Below are positions 1 through 6,011 of a DNA stretch of 9,187 bases, piece after piece (position 1 is the first letter of the stretch; each line of letters opens with the position of its first letter). Below the pieces are notes generated by a model, which saw only the letters and a program-made list of their open reading frames with translations, did not search any database and was not told where the DNA came from. The stretch comes from an uncultured Bacillota bacterium (GTDB lineage: Bacteria; Bacillota; Clostridia; Oscillospirales; Oscillospiraceae): the NCBI GenBank assembly GCA_947383275.1, contig CANDCW010000089.1, positions 1 to 9,187 of the forward strand, written 5' to 3'. The translations under genes were made by a program, and so were the position numbers.

Positions 1-1822
1 GAATGTGGAAGCTGGTGTTGGGGACGGGTTCGCCGGTCTCGGTGTTCCGCTTGGTAATGGTCAGGCTGCGCTTGTGATGATTCATTTTCTCCACCACAAT
101 GGTCTGCTCTCCCTGCAAGTCCTCGGCGTTGACGTGTACGCCCACCGGGGAGCGGTCACAGTCGAAGCCAGCGGGGGCGGACACCTCCACAAATTCATAA
201 TGGCCCTCGGTGACGTTGCTGACGGTAATCGTACCATCCGGGCCGGTTTCCTCGGTGGAGATGATCTGGCCGTCCCGCAAGACGATAAAAATAGCGCCAG
301 CCAGGGGGCTGCCGCTCTCATCCACCTTTTTCAGCATGACTTTGACCTTGCTGGAATTTTCAAAAATCAGAGAGATATCATGCTCCCCATCCCACACGAA
401 GGGCTGCTTCACCTTGGACACGTCGGAGCTGAGGATGAAGCCCTCTGGGGGCGTGATCTCCTCCGCGACGTAGCTGCCGGTGGGGAGCTTAGAAAAGTCC
501 AGGTCCTCTTTGGGGATGTAGCCGCCATCGCCGGTGGTGTATTCGCTGACAAAGCTGCCGCCGTCATCCAGCTTGACGCTGGTAATGCGAATGACAGCGC
601 CGGGGATGCCCACGGTGGGGTTGTCTGCGTCAATCTTCCTGATGGAGCCGGTGCCGGGAGTGGTTGTCGTCGTGGTCGGTTCATTGTAGAAAGTAAATAC
701 GCTGTTGGCGGAACCGTTGGGCATCACGGTCACGATCTGGGAAACGGTCTGGGCCACATAGCCCTCCGGCGCGGTCTCCTCGGTAATCTTATACTGGCCC
801 GCCGCCAGCCCGTCCGCCTCGGCAGTCAGGGTAAAGGTGCCGTCCGCGCCTGTTTCGCGGGTAACGGAAAAGTTGCTGTTCTGATCGGCGCTTTCCACTT
901 TGAAGGTCACACCGGGGATGGGCTTGTTGGTGCCTGCCTCCAACTTCTTCACCGTCAGCCTGACCGTGGTTTCCTCCTGCTCCTCATCCGGCACGGCGAT
1001 GAGAAGCCGCTGCATGGGCACCCCGGACTGGCCCGCCAGCTTCCAGGGCTGGCTCTTGTCCCACTCGTAGATCCACAGGTGGTAGTTGTGGTAATACTCG
1101 GGGTGGTCCAGCACCAGATTAACACCAGCGGAGATGTAGTCATAGGCGGAGTTGCCGGTCTTGCCGCCGTCCGCGCTGTCGATGATGCTGTGGGTCCCGA
1201 TTTTACTCCAATCTGTGATGAAAGAGGACTGACCGTAGGTATCGTGGTACAAACGCATGGCCGCGATGAACTCCTCGGCGCACTGCTCTTTGAACCCCTC
1301 CCGGTCCGAGTTTACATCCTTGATGATACCGTGCTCATAGTACCAGGACATGGCCTGGGCAACCATGTACCATATATCGGACCAATAGTTATTCCAGTGC
1401 TCCAGCCCACGGGCGTTGCCCGCGTCGGTGAAGTTGCCGTAGGTGTGGGAGTAGACGTAGGTGAGCAGAACCCGCAGGGAAGCGTTGTTCACTTCCTCTT
1501 TGAAGTTCCATTTTTGTCCATTGGCCCCCGGCCCCAGGGTGCCCTTCTGATAGGCGCACAGGGCGCGGGTGGGGCCAAAATCAGGCACGTCCACTTGTTC
1601 GTCAAAGACATAGGGCAGGCCCACATTGTTGATGACGCTGCTGGCCGCTTTGTAGCGGACGGACCGCCCACCGATCTTCATATAATCGGAGGAACGCTGG
1701 GTGATGGAGCCGGGGGCGCTGGACAGCCCCTCGGCGGCGAAGGCGGACAGGGGCAGGACCCCCATGACGCAGACCAGCGCCAGGAGCAGGCTGACCGCGC
1801 GTTTCAAAAAGTTATGCTTCAA
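1..1822 (-). CDS. Thioester-domain adhesin with repeated Cna_B/SpaA isopeptide domains (partial, 3' end outside window)
   Basis: This is a secreted surface adhesin or pilin-like protein; 607 codons are visible and it is still open at the left edge. The TTG start at 1822-1820 is chosen because AAGGAGGT lies 5 nt upstream; no ATG precedes the signal peptide. Residues 1-30 form a Sec signal peptide (Lys/Arg, Leu-rich core, SAFAA). Residues about 60-260 look like a Gram-positive thioester domain: Cys89 in LCAYQKG and Gln156 in VAQAMSWYYEHG fit the Cys and Gln motifs that form an internal thioester in such adhesins. Cna_B domains follow, with candidate isopeptide residues Lys292/293-Glu348/349-Asn380, then Lys396-Asn489, then Lys498/499-Asn581; a fourth starts at Lys591. 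The E-TAP-GY type motif recurs. An LPxTG-like signal is expected beyond the edge. The gene follows a terminator with no visible promoter. The sortase at 2726-3682 is the likely partner (inference). Confidence 0.9.
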   Translation of the reverse strand, partial: MKHNFLKRAVSLLLALVCVMGVLPLSAFAAEGLSSAPGSITQRSSDYMKIGGRSVRYKAASSVINNVGLPYVFDEQVDVPDFGPTRALCAYQKGTLGPGANGQKWNFKEEVNNASLRVLLTYVYSHTYGNFTDAGNARGLEHWNNYWSDIWYMVAQAMSWYYEHGIIKDVNSDREGFKEQCAEEFIAAMRLYHDTYGQSSFITDWSKIGTHSIIDSADGGKTGNSAYDYISAGVNLVLDHPEYYHNYHLWIYEWDKSQPWKLAGQSGVPMQRLLIAVPDEEQEETTVRLTVKKLEAGTNKPIPGVTFKVESADQNSNFSVTRETGADGTFTLTAEADGLAAGQYKITEETAPEGYVAQTVSQIVTVMPNGSANSVFTFYNEPTTTTTTPGTGSIRKIDADNPTVGIPGAVIRITSVKLDDGGSFVSEYTTGDGGYIPKEDLDFSKLPTGSYVAEEITPPEGFILSSDVSKVKQPFVWDGEHDISLIFENSSKVKVMLKKVDESGSPLAGAIFIVLRDGQIISTEETGPDGTITVSNVTEGHYEFVEVSAPAGFDCDRSPVGVHVNAEDLQGEQTIVVEKMNHHKRSLTITKRNTETGEPVPNTSFHI

Positions 1823-1836
1823 AGTTGACCTCCTTC

Positions 1837-1877
1837 AAAATAAAACAGGGCCAGACTGCGTTTACAGTCTGGCCCTG
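1837..1877 (-). terminator. Intrinsic terminator after the NlpC/CHAP-like gene, directly before the adhesin SD
   Basis: A perfect 13-bp stem (arms 1846-1858 and 1865-1877, CAGGGCCAGACTG) with a 6-nt loop is followed on the minus strand by TTTTATTTT. It lies about 25 nt after the stop of the hydrolase gene. Its U-tract ends next to the AAGGAGGT of the adhesin gene, so no promoter fits between them. Confidence 0.9.
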
Positions 1878-1901
1878 CCAGTGTTGAGTGATTTAGTTGT
1901 T

Positions 1902-2612
1902 TTATTGCGGATACCGGGTGCGGAGAGCGTAACCGGACTGTTCCTCCAGCCACCACTTGAAATACTGCCCGCCCCAGCGGACTTTATTGTTGCTTCCGCT
2001 CTCGGTGACACTGATGTATTCATCTGTTTTGCTTAAAACGACAACTACATGGCCGTCATACTGAACCAAATCGCCTGCCCGAATTTCTTCCCAACTGGGA
2101 CGGTTCACTCTCCGCCAGGGCAGGTCGCCAAAAGCGGCATCGGAGCAGAGCATAGCCCAGCCAGCACATTTGTCGCAGTTGCTGTAGGGGCGGTCAAAGG
2201 GATTGTTCGGAACATACGGCGCAGGGTAAGCGGTGTTGATGGGGTAAATATCCCGGAGCGCCATAATTGTGGAATAAACATTTTCTTCCGTCAGCTCGGT
2301 AAGGGCGGCGGGGACCTGCTGGGCGGGCTGGTCTACTGGGGCCGCACCTGTGTAGGGCTTATCGCTTTCCACCTGCACCGAAGCGCCGTCCCAGTACACG
2401 TTAAAGCCCACCGCCTCGCCAATATCCCGGAGCTTCACATAGTTGTTGCCGCCGATCTGATAGGCCGTCATGTACACCCGCTGTCCATCCACATAGACGG
2501 GCTGATTGGATATTGCCGCCATGATGTTAGATGCCGCAGACGCCACAGTCGGAAATGCACAGAACAGAAGTGCGCCGCAGAGAAAACCTGTCAAAAACTG
2601 AAAACGCTTCAT
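1902..2612 (-). CDS. Secreted NlpC/P60- or CHAP-like cysteine hydrolase with N-terminal copper-amine-oxidase-like domain
   Basis: A 236-aa exported protein. The ATG at 2612 is chosen over in-frame codons further upstream because GGAGG lies 9 nt before it and the signal peptide (residues 1-28, MKRFQFLTGFLCGALLFC, then VASA-A) starts there. Residues about 36-85 (VYVDGQRVYMTAYQIGGNNY, KLRDIGEAVGF) match the stalk or wall-binding copper amine oxidase N-terminal-like domain. After a Pro/Gln linker, residues about 140-230 look like a papain-like peptidoglycan hydrolase, with Cys149 in KCAGWAMLCSDAAFGDLP as probable nucleophile and His188 in YDGHVVVVL as base. The preceding Cys146 is an alternative. 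The likely role is trimming of cell-wall peptide bonds, for example during DNA transfer or surface assembly (inference). It has its own promoter and terminator, so it is probably monocistronic. Confidence 0.82.
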   Translation of the reverse strand: MKRFQFLTGFLCGALLFCAFPTVASAASNIMAAISNQPVYVDGQRVYMTAYQIGGNNYVKLRDIGEAVGFNVYWDGASVQVESDKPYTGAAPVDQPAQQVPAALTELTEENVYSTIMALRDIYPINTAYPAPYVPNNPFDRPYSNCDKCAGWAMLCSDAAFGDLPWRRVNRPSWEEIRAGDLVQYDGHVVVVLSKTDEYISVTESGSNNKVRWGGQYFKWWLEEQSGYALRTRYPQ

Positions 2613-2655
2613 GGTAACGACCTCCTTCATCATTTGCGTATTTCTTCGCAATCTT

Positions 2656-2684
2656 ATATTACCATATATTTCCAGTTTTGTCAA
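2656..2684 (-). promoter_or_regulatory. Sigma-A-type promoter of the hydrolase gene
   Basis: On the minus strand TTGACA (2684-2679) is separated by exactly 17 nt from TAATAT (2661-2656). This near-consensus promoter points at the hydrolase start 44 nt beyond the -10 box. It is the only strong promoter I could see in the window and lies in an AT-rich spacer between the sortase and hydrolase genes. Confidence 0.85.
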
Positions 2685-2725
2685 CAGCTTTCGACAGGTT
2701 TCTTTCACATTTTTTTAGTTCCGCG

Positions 2726-3682
2726 TCAGGTTTCCTGCGCCCGGACACACCACCGATAGGCGGGCTGGTTCTCCACGCACGTATAAAGGGTGATCTGGTT
2801 GTCGATGGAGGCGGACAGGCCGGAGGTGTCGTTGACGGACACCTTGGACACGCTGGTGACGGCGTAGGTCCGGGTTCCCAGGGCGGTGGTGAGGGTGATG
2901 GTGTCGCCGGATTTCAGCGTGTGAATCTTGCCGAAGTCATTGCGGACGCCACGATTGTGGCCCGCGATTGCGATGTTGCCATTCCAAATGCTGGTGCCCT
3001 CGAAGTGGCCCGCCCCTTTCAGCAGGGGGGCGCTGCCGGTGCCCTCATACACCCCCACCGTCAGGCCGATAGAGGGAATTTTAAGGGTGCCCAAGCTCCC
3101 GTTGCTGTAATACATAGAGCTGGTCACTTCGGTGAACGCGGTGGCCTGACCGCCTGTGCCGGACACGCCGGTGTCCACCGTGGGGAAGCCGGAGCTGTCC
3201 ACGCTGGCGTCGGCGGTGGGGTAGCCGCTGCCCATGGTGTTGGTGGATGTGCCGCCGTTGGGGTTGCCCACGCTGCCCACCTGGTTCACCAGACCGCCGC
3301 TGAGTGCACCGGGGACGAGGTTGGGAGTGAGATATTCTCCGCTCCCCGGCAGGTAGCTGGTGGGCGTCCCAAAACCGGGCGGGATGAGAGCGGTGTTCTT
3401 GCTCCTGTCCACGTTGGGATTCTCCCACTCGTAGATGGTGTTATCGCTGGTGGGACGGCCAAACAGGTAGTCCTCCGCGCCGTCAATATTGTACTGAGGG
3501 GCCCCCGCAAAGCCGCCTCCCAGGCTTTGTGGGGAAAGGAGCCCCAGCGTAGTGAGCGAGCTTTCGCCGTAGGCGGAAGCGAGGGATACGGAGCTTGGGG
3601 CGACGTACTCCAGCGCATGGGCGGGGGCCACGCACAGGGCGGTGAGCGCCGCCAGAATCAGGGGTTTCCAGAATTTCTTCAA
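2726..3682 (-). CDS. Sortase family transpeptidase (class D-like) with long Gly/Ser/Pro-rich linker
   Basis: A 318-aa sortase that would attach LPxTG-type proteins to peptidoglycan or polymerise them outside the membrane. Residues 1-23 are a signal peptide or anchor (MKKFWKPLILAALTALCVAP). Residues about 100-190 are low-complexity Gly/Ser/Thr/Pro. The catalytic domain is about 196-318, with His242 in IAGHNRG, Cys302 in LYTCVENQ and Arg310 in AYRWCVRA, the His-Cys-Arg triad of sortases. There is no C-terminal membrane helix, so retention depends on the N-terminus. The start is TTG at 3682-3680; the preceding gene's TGA overlaps it by 4 nt (TTGA), implying translational coupling. The class assignment is tentative. 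The likely substrate is the adhesin two genes downstream (inference). Confidence 0.88.
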   Translation of the reverse strand: MKKFWKPLILAALTALCVAPAHALEYVAPSSVSLASAYGESSLTTLGLLSPQSLGGGFAGAPQYNIDGAEDYLFGRPTSDNTIYEWENPNVDRSKNTALIPPGFGTPTSYLPGSGEYLTPNLVPGALSGGLVNQVGSVGNPNGGTSTNTMGSGYPTADASVDSSGFPTVDTGVSGTGGQATAFTEVTSSMYYSNGSLGTLKIPSIGLTVGVYEGTGSAPLLKGAGHFEGTSIWNGNIAIAGHNRGVRNDFGKIHTLKSGDTITLTTALGTRTYAVTSVSKVSVNDTSGLSASIDNQITLYTCVENQPAYRWCVRAQET

Positions 3683-4560
3683 GTGTGCATCTTCCTTTCC
3701 TTCATTTTTTGATACCCCCAGCAGGCCGCAACCAGCAGGGCGATCACGCCGCCAACCACGCCCAGCACGGGGAGATAGTTGGTGCCCAGGTTCAGGCTGG
3801 CCGGGGCCTCCGCTTCGGGCTCGGGAGTTTCGGACGGCTGTTCCTCAATGGCTGTGCTCCCAAAGATAGCGGTGTAGGTCACGACCTCGCAATTGGTCTT
3901 GGCGACCTCGCCGGTATAGCTGGCGCTCACCGTGTAGCCGGTGGCGTGTCGGCTGCTAGACGAGCCGGTATATTTAGCGGTGGCGGTGTAGTAAGTGCCG
4001 TCGCTGGACCACTGAACATCGGCCAGGGTGAGGGTTTTGCCCCCATCCGTGATGGTGGTGGGAATGAGGGCCAGATCGGCGTCGGACAGGCTGGGATAGG
4101 TCCGGGTGGCGGACAGGCTCCGGGAGCTGGTCTTATAGCCCTTGACCTCCACCTTCACGGAGGTGTGGTCCAGGACCAGGGTGCCGGTGTGCCCGTCCTC
4201 AGTCGTGACCTCCATCTGAGCGTCCAGCCGCTTCAGCACCTCGGCCAAATCGCCGGTGTCGCTGTCCATGGTGATTGTCTCGGTGTGGGGCTGGGTGTCC
4301 ACCCCCACCTCATCCTTGCGCACCATGTCCAGCAGGTAGTAGTGGCGTCCATTGCGGTCAAAGTTCTCGGTGGGGATGCCGCTGGGGTCGTCCGAGAGGG
4401 AGAGCTGATAGATTTTGTTGATCCGCAGCTCATCCAGCGGGCCGTAGGTGTACTCCTCCACCGACACGGGGTAATGCTGCTCCGCCGCCAGCGCCGGGAG
4501 TGTGGTCACGCTCAACAGAGCGGACAACGCACACAGCAACATGGCGATCCGTTTTTTCAT
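3679..4560 (-). CDS. Secreted protein of unknown family with C-terminal transmembrane anchor, coupled to sortase
   Basis: A 293-aa protein I do not recognise as a named family. The ATG at 4560 follows GGAGG with good spacing. Residues 1-26 are a Sec signal peptide (MKKRIAMLLCALSALL, then ALAAE). Residues 27-235 are an extracellular beta-rich region (Thr/Ser/Val/Tyr-rich, alternating hydrophobics). Residues 236-256 are an acidic Pro/Glu-rich linker (EEQPSETPEPEAEAPA). Residues about 262-284 form one hydrophobic helix (VLGVVGGVIALLVAACWGY), followed by a basic tail KMKERKMHT. This is a type I membrane layout with the body outside. The 4-nt overlap with the sortase gene suggests the two act together in surface assembly, as a scaffold, sortase partner or exclusion-type protein (inference only). 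Confidence 0.85.
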   Translation of the reverse strand: MKKRIAMLLCALSALLSVTTLPALAAEQHYPVSVEEYTYGPLDELRINKIYQLSLSDDPSGIPTENFDRNGRHYYLLDMVRKDEVGVDTQPHTETITMDSDTGDLAEVLKRLDAQMEVTTEDGHTGTLVLDHTSVKVEVKGYKTSSRSLSATRTYPSLSDADLALIPTTITDGGKTLTLADVQWSSDGTYYTATAKYTGSSSSRHATGYTVSASYTGEVAKTNCEVVTYTAIFGSTAIEEQPSETPEPEAEAPASLNLGTNYLPVLGVVGGVIALLVAACWGYQKMKERKMHT

Positions 4561-4586
4561 GTTGGTTCCTCCTTCAAATTTTTCGT

Positions 4587-5057
4587 TCAGCGGGCATCGC
4601 CGCCATGTGTCTTTTCCTCCTTGGGCGGATGCTGCCGCGCATCCTTCATAGCGGCGTTAAGCTGCTGCCTTAGAGAACGTCTTTTCGGCAGTTTCACCTC
4701 CGCCAGCGGCAGGCGGTCCTTCGCTTGTGTTTCCTCCAGCAGATCACAGATGGGGAAGCTGTACTTATGGCTGTTTTCCTCCCAGCAGAGATAGGCCGCT
4801 TGCAGCGGGTCGGCAAATTGCAGAAGCGCCTCCACCTCGGCAGGCTCAAACTGATGCACCGTTTTCAGATAACAATGCACTTCGGCCAGACCCTGCACAC
4901 AGTACACCCCAATAATATTGATGCTGCTTTCCGCGCACAGCTCTTTGGCCTGGGCCAAAAGGTTCTGATCCAACGCATTCAAAAGCTGCTGCTTTGCCTC
5001 TTGTTCCGCAAAAAACTCGATTTTCTTCACCTCCGCGTTCGAATATTGACAACACAA
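4587..5057 (-). CDS. Unrecognised small cytoplasmic protein; start codon uncertain
   Basis: About 156 aa, no signal peptide or membrane helix, with a charged basic C-terminus (KLPKRRSLRQQLNAAMKDAR, then an Asp/Lys/His tail). I do not recognise the family. The start is unresolved. TTG at 5057 sits 6 nt after the stop of the micro-ORF at 5064-5102 and could be used by reinitiation, but has no SD. GTG at 5030 (MKKIEFFAEQEA) also lacks an SD. The only strong SD, GGAGGTGA at 5034-5027, is spaced for an ATC codon at 5021. The entry is drawn to the outermost candidate. The gene lies 26 nt before the membrane-anchored protein gene and probably shares its transcript with the PP-loop gene upstream. Confidence 0.72.
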   Translation of the reverse strand: MCCQYSNAEVKKIEFFAEQEAKQQLLNALDQNLLAQAKELCAESSINIIGVYCVQGLAEVHCYLKTVHQFEPAEVEALLQFADPLQAAYLCWEENSHKYSFPICDLLEETQAKDRLPLAEVKLPKRRSLRQQLNAAMKDARQHPPKEEKTHGGDAR

Positions 5058-5063
5058 CGGGAA

Positions 5064-5102
5064 CTAAGGCGGCACAACCAGGTGACGAAGGATGAGCTTC
5101 AT
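5064..5102 (-). CDS. Micro-ORF, 12-aa peptide MKLILRHLVVPP
   Basis: ATG at 5102-5100 overlaps the TGA of the PP-loop gene (ATGA), and AGGAGG at 5118-5113 lies 10 nt upstream inside that gene's end. The peptide MKLILRHLVVPP ends at TAG and resembles the 14-aa peptide of the micro-ORF at 5967-6011, which occupies the same position behind the previous gene. Whether it acts as a leader peptide, a reinitiation device or a micro-protein cannot be told from sequence. Chance is possible at this length; the related second copy and the SD raise confidence. Confidence 0.45.
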   Translation of the reverse strand: MKLILRHLVVPP

Positions 5103-5881
5103 GCGCCCTTCGCCTCCTCTCTGGCGAAGCGTTCCTCCAGCCGCGCCACGCTCCAATCCTTCTTGAACTGCCCCAGCGGGCCGGGGCCGAACATGGCCCG
5201 TGCCCGGTCATCCATATCCCGCAGCCGTGCCCACAGCTCCGGGTGGTGGCGGCGCAGCTTGCGAAGTTCGTCAATTCTCTGGAGCGGGCAGCACCAGCAG
5301 GAGGCACGATGATAGATTTCATACAGCCCGCCCCAGTCAAAACCCCGGTTATAGCAGATTTGCAGGGCCTGGGCCTCGGTGACGCCCCATTCCACCAGGG
5401 GATAACGGTTTTGCGGGTCGGCCTTGCACCGATGGGCCTCATCGGCGGCGATGCCAATGTAGTGCAGGGCATTTTTTCCCTTTTTGAGCCGGTTGACTTC
5501 TTTCGTTATGAGGTGGGTTTTAAGCTGCCCAGTACACCAGCGCACCTTCATTCCCGGCCAGCCGTAGCCGGTCAAGGGCTGGTCCATGGCGATACGGCGC
5601 TCAATGGCCCGCTTCTGCTGCTGGGGGACATCGAACATCAGCCACTCAAAGCCATGGGGATGGCGCAGGGTAGTGATGTGGATGCCTCGCTCCCGGTAGA
5701 GCAGATCGTCCAGCTTTGCGATGTGGGCTTCCATCTCAGGAAACTCCATCCCCGTGTCGGCGTAGAGTACGCAGTCGATGGGCATATCCTTCTCCAGCAT
5801 CAGAAGCAGTAAAGCCGTGGAATCTTTCCCGCCGGACGCCGAGATAGAGCAGAAATTGTTGCTGTTTTCGCCTGCTTTTAT
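5099..5881 (-). CDS. PAPS-reductase-like PP-loop (adenine nucleotide alpha hydrolase) protein with apparent AUA start
   Basis: A 260-aa member of the phosphoadenosine phosphosulfate (PAPS) reductase superfamily, whose members use a PP-loop to bind ATP, PAPS or APS. The PP-loop SGGKDST is at residues 16-22, followed by LLLLML and the core strand VLYADTGMEFPEM. RWCTGQLK (Cys116) and CWCCPLQ (Cys185, Cys187, Cys188) resemble the Cys sets of mobile-element PAPS-reductase-like proteins and could hold a metal or Fe-S centre (inference). No ATG, GTG or TTG precedes the PP-loop in this frame back to a stop at 5980-5978. The only start matching the AAAGGAGG at 5898-5891 is ATA at 5881-5879, giving MKAGENSNNF. 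The first in-frame ATG (5800) would remove the PP-loop. It is probably not assimilatory, since no sulfate genes are nearby; the real substrate is unknown. It could be poorly expressed or recently inactivated. Confidence 0.82.
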   Translation of the reverse strand: MKAGENSNNFCSISASGGKDSTALLLLMLEKDMPIDCVLYADTGMEFPEMEAHIAKLDDLLYRERGIHITTLRHPHGFEWLMFDVPQQQKRAIERRIAMDQPLTGYGWPGMKVRWCTGQLKTHLITKEVNRLKKGKNALHYIGIAADEAHRCKADPQNRYPLVEWGVTEAQALQICYNRGFDWGGLYEIYHRASCWCCPLQRIDELRKLRRHHPELWARLRDMDDRARAMFGPGPLGQFKKDWSVARLEERFAREEAKGA

Positions 5882-5902
5882 CGGTGATTTCCTCCTTTGC
5901 GC

Positions 5903-5940
5903 AAAAAAATAAGCCCCGGAAGGAAAAAGTCCTTCCGGGG
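5903..5940 (-). terminator. Intrinsic terminator/attenuator before the PP-loop gene
   Basis: An 11-bp perfect stem (arms 5914-5924 and 5930-5940, CCCCGGAAGGA) with a 5-nt loop is followed on the minus strand by CTTATTTTTTT. It lies 26 nt after the micro-ORF stop (5967) and immediately before the SD of the PP-loop gene (5898-5891). It may simply end the repA-DUF3846 transcript, or act as a regulated attenuator for the downstream operon. Confidence 0.88.
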
Positions 5941-5966
5941 CAGATGTGGGTTGCGGCCTGTTCGCT

Positions 5967-6011
5967 CTAAGGCGGCACTATCAGATGGTGGAGCAGATAT
6001 CGGGTTCTCAC
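5967..6011 (-). CDS. Micro-ORF, 14-aa peptide MRTRYLLHHLIVPP (candidate leader peptide)
   Basis: GTG at 6011-6009 overlaps the TGA of DUF3846 (GTGA). AAGGAGG at 6027-6021, inside the DUF3846 gene, lies 9 nt upstream, an ideal SD. The peptide MRTRYLLHHLIVPP ends in Pro-Pro before TAG. Consecutive prolines at the C-terminus are known to slow translation termination. A terminator hairpin begins 26 nt later and the PP-loop gene follows. The shared ending HLxVPP with the micro-ORF at 5064-5102 suggests a real, duplicated element. The function as a leader peptide is inference. Confidence 0.5.
   Translation of the reverse strand: MRTRYLLHHLIVPP

Noticed and set aside
5..1828. A 607-codon open frame on the plus strand.
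   Set aside because: It is exactly antisense to the adhesin gene; its protein is Gly/Val/His-rich with no recognisable domain, as expected from the shadow of a GC-rich codon pattern. The minus-strand product has a signal peptide and clear domains.
1902..2708. A longer hydrolase start at 2708.
   Set aside because: It would run through the -35 and -10 boxes and place 32 residues before the signal peptide; the ATG at 2612 has the SD.
2678..4794. Long plus-strand open frames (2678-3712, 3685-4794).
   Set aside because: They are antisense to the sortase and the membrane-anchored protein genes, are low-complexity and lack plausible ribosome sites or motifs.
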